Origin: Bacillota bacterium
GTDB lineage: Bacteria; Bacillota; Clostridia; Lachnospirales; Lachnospiraceae
DNA length: 8,346 bases
NCBI GenBank assembly: GCA_023399455.1
Contig: JAEWPN010000068.1
Location: 1 to 8,346 of the forward strand
Reading direction: 5' to 3'
The position numbers and the translations under genes were made by a program. Every line of letters begins with the position of its first letter. Positions within the stretch are counted from its first letter, which is position 1. Below are positions 1-6,458 of this stretch, piece by piece. The notes under the pieces were generated by a model. That model was not told the DNA's origin. It worked only from the letters and a program-made list of their open reading frames with translations, and searched no databases.

Positions 1-131
1 GCATTTGCCGTATTCTCTCTGAATGTGAATGTAATTAATGATTTAAACTGCATTGCCTCTTTACATAGGATGCCTGCCGGTCTTAGATGTAGCCCTGTGG
101 GGTTTTTAATAACTACCTTTTGGCTTACCAT
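1..131 (-). CDS. ptsH: HPr-family phosphocarrier protein (partial, 3' end beyond left edge)
   Basis: HPr carries phosphate from enzyme I (from phosphoenolpyruvate) to the sugar-specific EIIA proteins of the cytoplasmic phosphotransferase system; in Firmicutes its Ser46 form also serves carbon catabolite repression. Reading from the ATG at 131 gives 43 full codons that stay open to the window edge. The first 20 residues contain PTGLHLRPAG, with the phosphorylatable histidine at residue 15 and the conserved arginine at 17, exactly where HPr has them. A beta-strand (QKVVIKN) precedes the site and the first helix (ILCKEAMQF) follows it. Having His15 argues against Crh, which lacks that histidine. 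The Ser46 region lies outside the window, so regulatory phosphorylation cannot be judged. A GGAGG lies 10 bases before the start, and a strong promoter lies upstream. Seen: motif and start. Inferred: true PTS role rather than a specialised paralogue. Confidence 0.88.
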   Translation of the reverse strand, partial: MVSQKVVIKNPTGLHLRPAGILCKEAMQFKSLITFTFRENTAN

Positions 132-141
132 ACCTCTTTTT

Positions 142-146
142 CCTCC
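142..146 (-). promoter_or_regulatory. Ribosome binding site of the HPr gene
   Basis: GGAGG on the minus strand, 10 bases before the ATG at 131. It supports that start for a gene that is otherwise easy to miss because it runs off the window. Confidence 0.7.
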
Positions 147-190
147 AATTTCATATGCTATTTAACGAATGGCATACGTTCCACATACAT

Positions 191-219
191 ACTATATCAT
201 CTTTTCCTATACTTCTCAA
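191..219 (-). promoter_or_regulatory. Sigma-A type promoter upstream of the HPr gene
   Basis: On the minus strand there is a -35 box TTGAGA (219-214), a 17-base spacer, and a -10 box TATAGT (196-191). The -10 box is preceded by TGA, so it also has the TGn extended -10 form. Both hexamers differ from consensus at one position and the spacing is optimal. The expected start of transcription is near 184, giving a leader of about 50 bases before the ATG at 131. It lies wholly in the gap after glmM, so it could let the HPr gene be expressed independently of the upstream operon. This is a prediction from sequence only. Confidence 0.7.
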
Positions 220-237
220 GTGCCTTCTTTGCCATTA

Positions 238-1587
238 TCACAGCATAATATTCTGAATCAATTCAGCAAGCTTTTTCGCCTCTTTATCGATCTGTTCCTT
301 ATCCTTTCCTTCAATCATAACACGCACCATAGGCTCCGTACCGGAAGGCCTTATAAGTACCCGCCCCTCGCCGGCGAACTTCTTATTCAACTCATCGATG
401 GCATCGGCTATCTCAGGATAATCCATATAATTTTCTTTTTTGTGATTCGGCACCTTTGCATTAACAAGCGCCTGAGGCATAACCTCCATTACTTTCGAAA
501 GCTCAGACAGCGGCTTTCCCGTTTCCACCATAACCTCCAGCAGATGAAGAGCGCTCAAAAGCCCGTCTCCCGTTGTATTTTCATCCAGAAAGATAATATG
601 CCCCGACTGTTCTCCTCCGAGACTGGCATCAATTTCCTTCATGCGCTCCAACACATAGCGGTCGCCTACCTTCGTCTGTTCTATCTTTATTTTATTCGCT
701 TCACCCATAAGGAAAAATCCTAAATTGCTCATAATGGTAGCTACAATAATGTTTTTCTTCAGCTTACCTTTATTTTTCATGTGGCTGCCGATAATCGCCA
801 TGATCTGGTCCCCATCGATCATATTGCCCAGCTCATCCACAGCCATCAGTCTGTCCGCATCCCCATCAAAGGCGAGGCCCACGTTGGCTTTTTCGTATAC
901 AACACGCGCCTGGAGCTCCTCCATATGCGTAGAGCCGCAGTTGGCATTGATATTCGTTCCGTCGGGATTATTGTGAATAGCTACGACTTCTCCTCCCAGC
1001 TCTTTAAGAGCTTCAATGGAAGTATAATAGGCGGCGCCTTCCGCACAGTCCGCCACAATCTTAAGTCCTCGAAATTCTACATTTACCGCCTTCATGGAAT
1101 GATTGATATATTCTTCCCTCGCATCCGTGCGATATTTAATCTTCCCTACACTGCTGCCTGTAGGGAATTTCACGTCCTTCATTCCGCTTCCTATCATAGC
1201 TTCGATCTCATCCTCAAGAGAATCAGGAAGCTTATAGCCGTTGCCATCAAAAAATTTAATTCCGTTAAATTCTACAGGATTATGGGACGCGGATATCACT
1301 ACCCCTGCATCAACCTTGTATTTCCTCGTCAGATATGCTATTGCCGGCGTGGGAAGTATTCCCACATACACACAGTTAGCCCCTACGGAGCAAGCCCCTG
1401 CCATCAGCGCATTCGCCAGCATGTCTCCGGACATACGCGTATCGCAGCCTACCATTATCGTCGGTTTATGCTCGTTTTCTTTCGTAAGAACATACGCGCC
1501 GGCCTGCCCGAGCTGCATCGCTAAAAGCGGGGTCAGTTCTTCGTTAGCAACTCCTCTTACACCATCCGTACCAAATAATCTTCCCAT
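238..1587 (-). CDS. glmM: Phosphoglucosamine mutase GlmM
   Basis: Cytoplasmic enzyme that converts glucosamine-6-phosphate to glucosamine-1-phosphate, the step feeding UDP-GlcNAc and peptidoglycan synthesis. The 449-residue length is typical. It begins with the family signature GRLFGTDGVRG (2-12). The phosphoserine loop ISASHNP places the catalytic serine at 101. The metal-binding loop is DGDADR (241-246), the sugar-binding loop is GGEQSGH (324-330), and the phosphate-binding loop is RPSGTEP (413-419). All expected domains are present and nothing is truncated. The start has a perfect AGGAGG six bases ahead and lies 21 bases after the cdaR stop, so it is probably co-transcribed with cdaA and cdaR. 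In B. subtilis, L. lactis and S. aureus GlmM binds CdaA and lowers cyclic di-AMP synthesis, and the shared gene order fits that link. No terminator follows the stop. Confidence 0.97.
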   Translation of the reverse strand: MGRLFGTDGVRGVANEELTPLLAMQLGQAGAYVLTKENEHKPTIMVGCDTRMSGDMLANALMAGACSVGANCVYVGILPTPAIAYLTRKYKVDAGVVISASHNPVEFNGIKFFDGNGYKLPDSLEDEIEAMIGSGMKDVKFPTGSSVGKIKYRTDAREEYINHSMKAVNVEFRGLKIVADCAEGAAYYTSIEALKELGGEVVAIHNNPDGTNINANCGSTHMEELQARVVYEKANVGLAFDGDADRLMAVDELGNMIDGDQIMAIIGSHMKNKGKLKKNIIVATIMSNLGFFLMGEANKIKIEQTKVGDRYVLERMKEIDASLGGEQSGHIIFLDENTTGDGLLSALHLLEVMVETGKPLSELSKVMEVMPQALVNAKVPNHKKENYMDYPEIADAIDELNKKFAGEGRVLIRPSGTEPMVRVMIEGKDKEQIDKEAKKLAELIQNIML

Positions 1588-1608
1588 GTAAAGCCTCCTG
1601 TTGAATAC

Positions 1609-2886
1609 CTATTCTTTTTCTCTTATATTTAATCTTACCGTAACGTTTTCCCTCAGACTTACACTTTCAGGAAGATTGAAAGATAGCGGTACATCCCAGT
1701 AACCTTCTTCCACTTCCTCGATAATCCCTCTCTCCCGCAAGTCAGCGATGTCTACAGTTCCTCTTATTTCGTCGCCATTTATACTGTTCACGTCCGCTGA
1801 AAGTCCAATGACCTGAATGGGAAATTCATCTTCAAAGGTCGATACTTCACCCTCGAAGCTCTCCGGCATGTTTAAAATCGAAATATTACTTTTGGAAACA
1901 GTAAAGTTTCTGGCAATCACCGGCTCAATATAGACAGTTACCACAGCATTTCCGTCAAATTCCTTATCACCCAGCTCAACATTGCCCGGTAAATATTCTC
2001 TTACATCTATAACGGTCACCAGATTTTCACTAAGTCCTGTAATATCCAGCACGGTATCCGGAATGTCCAGTGAAGAAATATTTTTCAGCACATTGGCTTT
2101 TCCCGCCAAAACGACAGAAGCAGGTGTACTGCTTACTACGCCTGTCGCACGGTATCCGTCAGCAGGTGCTCCCATTACGGAGAAATTCAAAGGAATATCC
2201 TTGGTTGCCAGTATTTCCACATTAACGCGCACCGTATTTATATTAAGAGTGAGATTAGATTTAGGTATTTCCACACCGTCTGCATCGTACAGCTTGATTT
2301 CCTCCACCGTGCCGATATCGCTGGTAAAGCCGGTTACCGCTACGCTTACCTCAGCCCTATTGATTCTGGATACGATGGACTCCGCTCCCGACACCCTCAC
2401 CAAGTTCTGTTCCGTCGTAACGTCTCCTATCATGTATCCGTCTCCCACGCTCCCCGAGTAAGTCGCTCTCAGTGCCAGACTAATGCTTTGTTTATTTTCA
2501 ATGTTCAATTTTACACTATCGATACTTCCCGTTATACTGTCTAATCTGTCATTATATTTATTGGTGGAAAGCTTGATACTGATGGTATTGAGGCTCGTCA
2601 AGTCATTCATATCAGCCACTGCAACAACATTATCCTTGCTGATCGTATCACTAATCGATCTGGGAGCCACTACGGTCACCGAATCTATGACGTCGGTATC
2701 GTCCAATATTTCATATACCTTTCCCTGACTGGTAATCGCATCCGCATTCTGGATCACTACGGGAATATTATTAAACTTCGACGACGTAGGCGGATCGTTT
2801 ATATTAGTTACCAAAAGCCACAAAATAGCTGCGAAAAGGACAGAACCGACTTTCAGAACAAGATTTCCCGTCAATTTATTTTTCAT
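1609..2886 (-). CDS. cdaR: CdaR, YbbR-domain regulator of diadenylate cyclase
   Basis: Membrane-anchored extracytoplasmic protein that in Firmicutes modulates CdaA. The 425-residue protein has one N-terminal membrane anchor (about residues 10-30, LKVGSVLFAAILWLLV) followed by a long beta-rich region. This region divides into about four YbbR-like repeats, roughly 43-129, 136-223, 231-320 and 327-421. Repeats two and three show the typical GDGY or ADGY turn followed by a V-x-V or S-x-V-x-L strand and a glycine. The start chosen is the methionine at 2886, because GGAAGGGAAGGG lies just upstream; the alternative ATG at 2925 has no such site and would enlarge the overlap with cdaA from 11 to 50 bases. 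The short overlap suggests translational coupling with cdaA. It sits between cdaA and glmM, the usual order. Family assignment is firm; its positive or negative effect on CdaA differs between species and cannot be read here. Confidence 0.93.
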   Translation of the reverse strand: MKNKLTGNLVLKVGSVLFAAILWLLVTNINDPPTSSKFNNIPVVIQNADAITSQGKVYEILDDTDVIDSVTVVAPRSISDTISKDNVVAVADMNDLTSLNTISIKLSTNKYNDRLDSITGSIDSVKLNIENKQSISLALRATYSGSVGDGYMIGDVTTEQNLVRVSGAESIVSRINRAEVSVAVTGFTSDIGTVEEIKLYDADGVEIPKSNLTLNINTVRVNVEILATKDIPLNFSVMGAPADGYRATGVVSSTPASVVLAGKANVLKNISSLDIPDTVLDITGLSENLVTVIDVREYLPGNVELGDKEFDGNAVVTVYIEPVIARNFTVSKSNISILNMPESFEGEVSTFEDEFPIQVIGLSADVNSINGDEIRGTVDIADLRERGIIEEVEEGYWDVPLSFNLPESVSLRENVTVRLNIREKE

Positions 2887-3748
2887 TTCTTGCCCTTCCC
2901 TTCCAAAGCTTTCGCTTCTTTTCATCTAATGGCTTATTCTGGATTATGCGCAGTTTTTCCTTCAGCGAATCTCCATCCAGGCTACCGTATAGGCTGCCCT
3001 CATACGCCACACTGATTTTTCCGGTTTCCTCCGAAACGATAACCGTCATGGAATCCGTAGCCTCGGAAATTCCTATTGCAGCCCTATGCCTTGTTCCAAG
3101 CTCCTTGCTAAGCTCCATATTATCGGACAGAGGAAGATAACATGTAGCCGAAACCACGCGATTTCCGCGCACAATAACAGCACCGTCGTGAAGCGGTGTA
3201 TTATGCTCGAATATATTCACCAATAATTGGCTCGAAACGATACCATCCACTGCTATACCCGTTCTCTCATATTCCGCAAGAGACTGGGTCTGCTCCATTA
3301 CAATGAGTGCTCCTGTCTTCACCTTCGCCATCTCTACACACGCCTTGACAATTTCATTGACCGTACGGTCGGAAAACAACCCCTCCTCCGGTTTGCTGGG
3401 TTCAAAGGGAAAAATAGAAGAAATAATGTTCTTGCGTCCTAATTCCTCCAGTGCTTTGCGAAGCTCAGGCTGCAATATGACGATAATTGCCGTTGCCGCT
3501 ATTCCAACTACATTTTGTGCGATCCACAAAATCGTATTCATGTTGAATACTGCAGCTAAAAACAAAAATACAGCAATTACCACAACACCCTTTAAAAGAG
3601 ACCAAGCTTTCGTATTTTTTATCCACACCAAAATATGGTACACCAAAAAGGAGATAATAATTATCTCCACGATATCAGTCCACCTGATACTGGGCATGCG
3701 CTTGAAATAGGTATCTACAATCTGTGTAATCTGCTGCATCTTAATCAT
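2876..3748 (-). CDS. cdaA: Diadenylate cyclase CdaA (DacA)
   Basis: Joins two ATP molecules into cyclic di-AMP, the second messenger controlling potassium and osmolyte transport and cell-wall balance. The protein has 290 residues. Three hydrophobic segments (about 24-43, 54-70 and 78-92) anchor it in the membrane, and a DAC catalytic domain follows (about 105-265). The two catalytic signatures are intact: DGA at 188-190 and GTRHRAAIG at 218-226. The C-terminal tail is lysine-rich. The stop overlaps the start of cdaR by 11 bases, and glmM follows cdaR, the conserved CdaA-CdaR-GlmM module. The start is uncertain: M1 (3748) and M4 (3739) are both possible. An in-frame TAA just upstream excludes a longer protein. 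Neither candidate has a good Shine-Dalgarno sequence, unlike the other genes here whose starts are visible; ACTGGA lies about nine bases before M4. Confidence 0.96.
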   Translation of the reverse strand: MIKMQQITQIVDTYFKRMPSIRWTDIVEIIIISFLVYHILVWIKNTKAWSLLKGVVVIAVFLFLAAVFNMNTILWIAQNVVGIAATAIIVILQPELRKALEELGRKNIISSIFPFEPSKPEEGLFSDRTVNEIVKACVEMAKVKTGALIVMEQTQSLAEYERTGIAVDGIVSSQLLVNIFEHNTPLHDGAVIVRGNRVVSATCYLPLSDNMELSKELGTRHRAAIGISEATDSMTVIVSEETGKISVAYEGSLYGSLDGDSLKEKLRIIQNKPLDEKKRKLWKGRARNEK

Positions 3749-3786
3749 TCCAGTCTTTTATAATATCCACAATCCGCATCTTCCAT
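3741..3786 (-). other. Possible leader mini-ORFs overlapping the cdaA start
   Basis: Two tiny reading frames fill the gap before cdaA. One starts at 3786 (MEDADCGYYKRLE, stop at 3745) and its TGA overlaps the M1 codon of cdaA as ATGA. The other starts at 3779 (MRIVDIIKDWND, stop at 3741) and its TAA lies one base before the M4 codon. Neither has a well-spaced ribosome binding site. They might couple translation of cdaA to its upstream neighbour, but short ORFs like these arise easily by chance and no function is claimed. Confidence 0.2.
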
Positions 3787-3789
3787 TCA

Positions 3790-4776
3790 CTATTTTTTGG
3801 AAGAACTTCTTCCCTCCATCGCTTTCGCTCCCTGTGACGGTCTCGTTCTCTTCTGCGAATTGATTTGTTTCACCTTCCGCTCAGGCGTCGCTACGGTAAC
3901 CTTAGGCACCGCCTTTACATAATAATAATATTCGTCGTCCTCAAACTGCACCTTCTCCGTCCGGCTGTAATCCACGTTGAATTCAAAAAACTGGATCACC
4001 ACCGCGATAAGAGCCGAAAAGATCGTTCCAACAATGATTCCGCCAATCGACACATTGGTCTCAAACATCAGATCGCCTACTAATAGAATCATCACATTCA
4101 CCAAAGCGCCTGCAATTATGGCTATTGTCCATGAGTGATCCATGGAGAGCCTTCGTATTAAATATACGAGAATAATCGTTGCAGTAAAGGCAGCAAGGGT
4201 TACTATCATCCCTTTATTGTTCAAAATCCCATCAATTAAATAACGAAATTTGGCGGTAATTTCTTCCGTTTCCATGGATGCCAGTGCGGTATCGCTTTGC
4301 TTTATGTATGAGATCAAATAATATACGATCACCCCGCATGCTGCTGACACTGCGGAAGTCGGCGTACTCAGGAGTCCCATGGCTATGGGAATCACATAAG
4401 GTATCTTCAGCCAAAAACAGATGGGCGTAAGAACCACCACAAGCATATCTTTGGGTGAAAACCTGAAATACAGTAAAAACATAAGCAGAAAAAGTGCCAA
4501 AGCCACTACCGCGCACTCCAAGGAAAGTGCATACAAATGTCCGATTACCAGCGCTGCCGCTACAATAATTACGAAATTAGCCGGCATAAAGGAACACATA
4601 AGTGCCAATACCAATACTATTGCGATATTATTGATTTTATTCATGTAACCGAGATTGGCGTTTACCAACAAAAAACAAACGAAAGAAACCAAAAACTTAA
4701 ACAGAGGTATTAAGTATACTTCATATCTTCCATAAATTCTTTTTAAATATTGCTTTGCTACAAGTAAAGATGTCAT
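3790..4776 (-). CDS. Conserved-looking polytopic membrane protein of unknown function
   Basis: I do not recognise a characterised family. The 328-residue protein has about nine hydrophobic segments (roughly 21-40, 49-65, 67-87, 88-105, 111-133, 138-157, 190-208, 216-236 and 243-264). A loop of about 30 residues (158-189) separates the sixth and seventh. A hydrophilic tail (265-328) contains the acidic-aromatic cluster EDDEYYYY (279-286), then a basic Lys/Arg/Ser-rich end. By the positive-inside rule the tail is probably cytoplasmic. No ATP-binding, protease or transporter signature was seen, so any permease label would be a guess. GAAAGG lies about ten bases before the start. The gene lies 33 bases after the small membrane gene and 41 bases before cdaA, and is probably co-transcribed with it, which hints at an envelope or cyclic di-AMP related role. 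That link is inference from position alone. Confidence 0.85.
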   Translation of the reverse strand: MTSLLVAKQYLKRIYGRYEVYLIPLFKFLVSFVCFLLVNANLGYMNKINNIAIVLVLALMCSFMPANFVIIVAAALVIGHLYALSLECAVVALALFLLMFLLYFRFSPKDMLVVVLTPICFWLKIPYVIPIAMGLLSTPTSAVSAACGVIVYYLISYIKQSDTALASMETEEITAKFRYLIDGILNNKGMIVTLAAFTATIILVYLIRRLSMDHSWTIAIIAGALVNVMILLVGDLMFETNVSIGGIIVGTIFSALIAVVIQFFEFNVDYSRTEKVQFEDDEYYYYVKAVPKVTVATPERKVKQINSQKRTRPSQGAKAMEGRSSSKK

Positions 4777-4809
4777 AATAATTTCCTTTCAAGGCCGCAT
4801 AAGCCCGTA

Positions 4810-5199
4810 CTACGTCTTATCATACATACCGGTCAGCCTGTTAAGGTTGCTCATATACAGCTTCATTTTCTTTTGGGCTTTTGCATACCGATAAGAATAT
4901 ACTGCGTAGGAAATAATAGCGTATATTCCTATCACAAATAGATATTTAACCAAAACAGACTTGCCAAACTGGAACAGATCCATCTTGTAAATATCCGTCA
5001 TAAAAATTTCAAAATCATAAAAAACATACATCCCAAACAAGATTCCAAAGGCTATCGTTCCGTAAATTGCAGACTTCAGCACTTGAAACCAAACATAGTC
5101 CCCACGAAAATAATTCATGACGGAAGTATTCTTCTTCCCCTCATGTTCTTCGTAGGACGCCATCTTCGTCATCAGGATGACCCTTTCTTTATTCAACAT
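4810..5199 (-). CDS. Small two-helix membrane protein of unknown function
   Basis: The 129-residue protein has a charged N-terminus (about 1-36), two hydrophobic segments (about 38-60 and 83-105), a short loop between them rich in Asp, Met and Phe, and a basic C-terminus (YRYAKAQKKMK followed by an Asn/Leu-rich end). The arrangement suggests both ends are cytoplasmic. No family is recognised. The start at 5199 is supported by TAGGAGA, six bases before the ATG and overlapping the stop codon of the zinc-ribbon gene, a sign of tight translational coupling. Methionines at 5172 and 5163 are alternative starts. It precedes the larger unknown membrane gene by 33 bases, and the two may act together. 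Real gene: likely, from RBS, operon spacing and composition. Function: unknown. Confidence 0.82.
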   Translation of the reverse strand: MLNKERVILMTKMASYEEHEGKKNTSVMNYFRGDYVWFQVLKSAIYGTIAFGILFGMYVFYDFEIFMTDIYKMDLFQFGKSVLVKYLFVIGIYAIISYAVYSYRYAKAQKKMKLYMSNLNRLTGMYDKT

Positions 5200-5208
5200 A
5201 ATTTTCTC

Positions 5209-5619
5209 CTAGCGATCCAAATATCTCATTCCGGCCTTTTCATCCTTTTCCTTCTTCTTCTCAGGCTTCGGTTCAGGCTCCTTCTTATATGCGGTCTGCA
5301 AATGATTTACCATTCCGGCCTTGCATTTCTCACAAAAACGCCCGCTGCGGATTATGGCTCCACAGTTCTCACATTCCAGACCTGTCGGAGAATCCGCCGA
5401 GAATTCCAGCCTCTCTTCTCTCAGCCATTGTCTGATCTGTTGCGGAGTTACGTCGCATTCTTCCGAAACCTCCGCAATTCCGCATCCCTTATGCTCGGAT
5501 ATATATTTCTTCACTTCCTGAAACTTTACTTCCAGTGCTTCTCTGCACTGCGGACAGATAATCGGCCCCATGGCATAGTTAAAAAGCCGCCCGCATCTTC
5601 TGCAATTGCGTACATCCAT
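5209..5619 (-). CDS. yvyF: YvyF-like double zinc-ribbon protein with helix-turn-helix-like middle
   Basis: The 136-residue protein starts with a zinc ribbon (C6, C9, C22, C25) and a middle segment (about 34-72, with DVTPQQIRQWLREERLEF) that resembles a MerR-like helix-turn-helix. A second ribbon follows (C83, C86, C96, C99), then a Lys/Glu/Pro-rich tail (111-128). This matches the architecture of the family named after B. subtilis YvyF, described there as a flagellar operon protein. As in B. subtilis, it directly follows comF (16-base gap), but no flagellar gene is visible here. GGGAGG eight bases before the ATG supports the start. It is cytoplasmic and may bind nucleic acid, but its molecular role is not established, and automatic annotation sometimes calls such proteins MerR regulators. 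Confidence 0.85.
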   Translation of the reverse strand: MDVRNCRRCGRLFNYAMGPIICPQCREALEVKFQEVKKYISEHKGCGIAEVSEECDVTPQQIRQWLREERLEFSADSPTGLECENCGAIIRSGRFCEKCKAGMVNHLQTAYKKEPEPKPEKKKEKDEKAGMRYLDR

Positions 5620-5635
5620 TTATTCTTCCTCCCAA

Positions 5636-6415
5636 TCATAACCCCTTACCGATGGACAACGACGCATAGTAAATATTGACAACCCCTTTTTTAAGCAATT
5701 CATATGCGACTGCATCGATTGTACTTCCGGTTGTATAAATATCATCAATAATTACAATCGTATCTAATTTTACATCATTTCTACAGATTTTAAAAGCCTT
5801 TTTCAAATTATTTTGCCTTTCACCATCGCTCAGATTCTTCTGGGGCACCGTTTTTTTGCACCTCTTTATCAAATCAGCTCTGGTAGGAATACCTGTTTCC
5901 CTGCTAAGCTTCTTTGCGAGCACTTCCGCCTGATTATAACCCCGCACTCGCATTCTTGAAGAATGGATTGGTACCGGGACAAAGGCTTCCGGCTTCCATA
6001 TCCGAAGGTAGTCCTCCAAATGCTCTGCCAGTTTCTTCCCGAAAAAGTCCGCATATTCCTGCCGCCCTTTGTATTTGAAGCGATAAATGGAGGCTGCCAT
6101 ACTCTTGTATTCGAACAGCGCCGTACCGCTCTTATAATAATGCCTCTTCCGCGCACAGTCGTAGCAGTACTCCGCTTCTTCCTCCTGCAAGGGTTTGCCG
6201 CATTTGGCGCAGACGGCTCCCTCGATATACCTGACCCTTCCGCGGCAGCTTTCACAAATAAACGCATCGGAATATCCGATTAAGCCGTCGCAGACCGGAC
6301 AATGCCTCGGATAGATAAGATCTGTCAATCTGCCCGTAAAGTAATTCATCCGGACAAAATCGCTCTTGCGAGCAAAGTTACTTTTGCGGGCAAAACTATT
6401 TTTGTTTCCACTCAT
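5636..6415 (-). CDS. comF: ComF family phosphoribosyltransferase-fold protein
   Basis: Cytoplasmic protein of the ComFC/GntX group, needed for DNA uptake in naturally competent relatives; the substrate is unknown. The 259-residue protein has an N-terminal Cys-rich zinc module (CPVC 39-42, CESC 54-57, CAKC 69-72, CYDC 84-87). Next come the family motif VPVPIHSSRMRVRGYNQ (147-162), PQKNLSDGERQNN (191-203) and the PRPP-binding loop VIIDDIYTTGST (221-232). The start at 6415 was chosen because GAAGGGAG lies five bases ahead and it falls 43 bases after the recD2 stop. An in-frame ATG at 6523 would overlap recD2 and lacks a binding site; one at 6349 (MNYFTGRLTDLIYPR) matches where most family members begin but also lacks one. 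With the chosen start, the first 22 residues are an extra repeat-built extension. Confidence 0.93.
   Translation of the reverse strand: MSGNKNSFARKSNFARKSDFVRMNYFTGRLTDLIYPRHCPVCDGLIGYSDAFICESCRGRVRYIEGAVCAKCGKPLQEEEAEYCYDCARKRHYYKSGTALFEYKSMAASIYRFKYKGRQEYADFFGKKLAEHLEDYLRIWKPEAFVPVPIHSSRMRVRGYNQAEVLAKKLSRETGIPTRADLIKRCKKTVPQKNLSDGERQNNLKKAFKICRNDVKLDTIVIIDDIYTTGSTIDAVAYELLKKGVVNIYYASLSIGKGL
6347..6400 (-). repeat. Three imperfect 18-base tandem units in the comF 5' end
   Basis: The minus strand encodes NSFARK, SNFARK and SDFVRM in succession, three six-codon units that share the TTT-GNN-CGN core. By hand count, units one and two agree at 13 of 18 bases and units two and three at 11 of 18. 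They make up most of the N-terminal extension that precedes the family's usual ComF start. Confidence 0.5.
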
Positions 6416-6458
6416 ACATGCTCCCTTCGCTTTCTCCGGGCAAGGGATCATTTCTGTA

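Noticed and set aside
172..185. Possible catabolite-responsive element near the predicted HPr transcript start
   Set aside because: TGGAACGTATGCCA has matching ends, but its CG is shifted one base from the cre consensus and the dyad is not centred, so the match is too weak.
168..236. 7-base inverted repeat (AATGGCA / TGCCATT) flanking the HPr promoter
   Set aside because: The arms are short and 55 bases apart, without a T-run, so it is neither a terminator nor a clear operator; chance is a sufficient explanation.
169..723. 184-codon plus-strand open frame opposite the end of glmM
   Set aside because: It overlaps the conserved glmM C-terminus and the HPr promoter on the other strand, with no recognisable protein features.
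781..1524. 247-codon plus-strand open frame opposite glmM
   Set aside because: It lies entirely antisense to an intact glmM, has no recognisable domain, and its composition is what the reverse of a coding frame gives.
2876..2925. Longer CdaR starting at 2925
   Set aside because: That ATG has no ribosome binding site and would overlap cdaA by 50 bases; the methionine at 2886 has GGAAGGGAAGGG just upstream and leads directly into the membrane anchor.
3799..3813. Perfect small palindrome GGAAGAA-C-TTCTTCC next to a homopolymer run
   Set aside because: On the transcribed minus strand it is followed by A residues, not T, and it falls within the last codons of the membrane gene, so it is not a terminator for this operon. 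The T-run orientation serves the plus strand, where no gene lies.
4232..4516. 94-codon minus-strand frame inside the 328-residue membrane gene
   Set aside because: It is an out-of-frame reading of a continuous membrane-protein frame; nothing suggests a frameshift or an overlapping gene.
5083..5679. 198-codon plus-strand open frame opposite the zinc-ribbon and small membrane genes
   Set aside because: It crosses three real minus-strand gene boundaries and has no family features or coupled neighbour on its strand.
5869..6267. 132-codon minus-strand frame inside comF
   Set aside because: It is an alternative frame of an intact comF with all its motifs.
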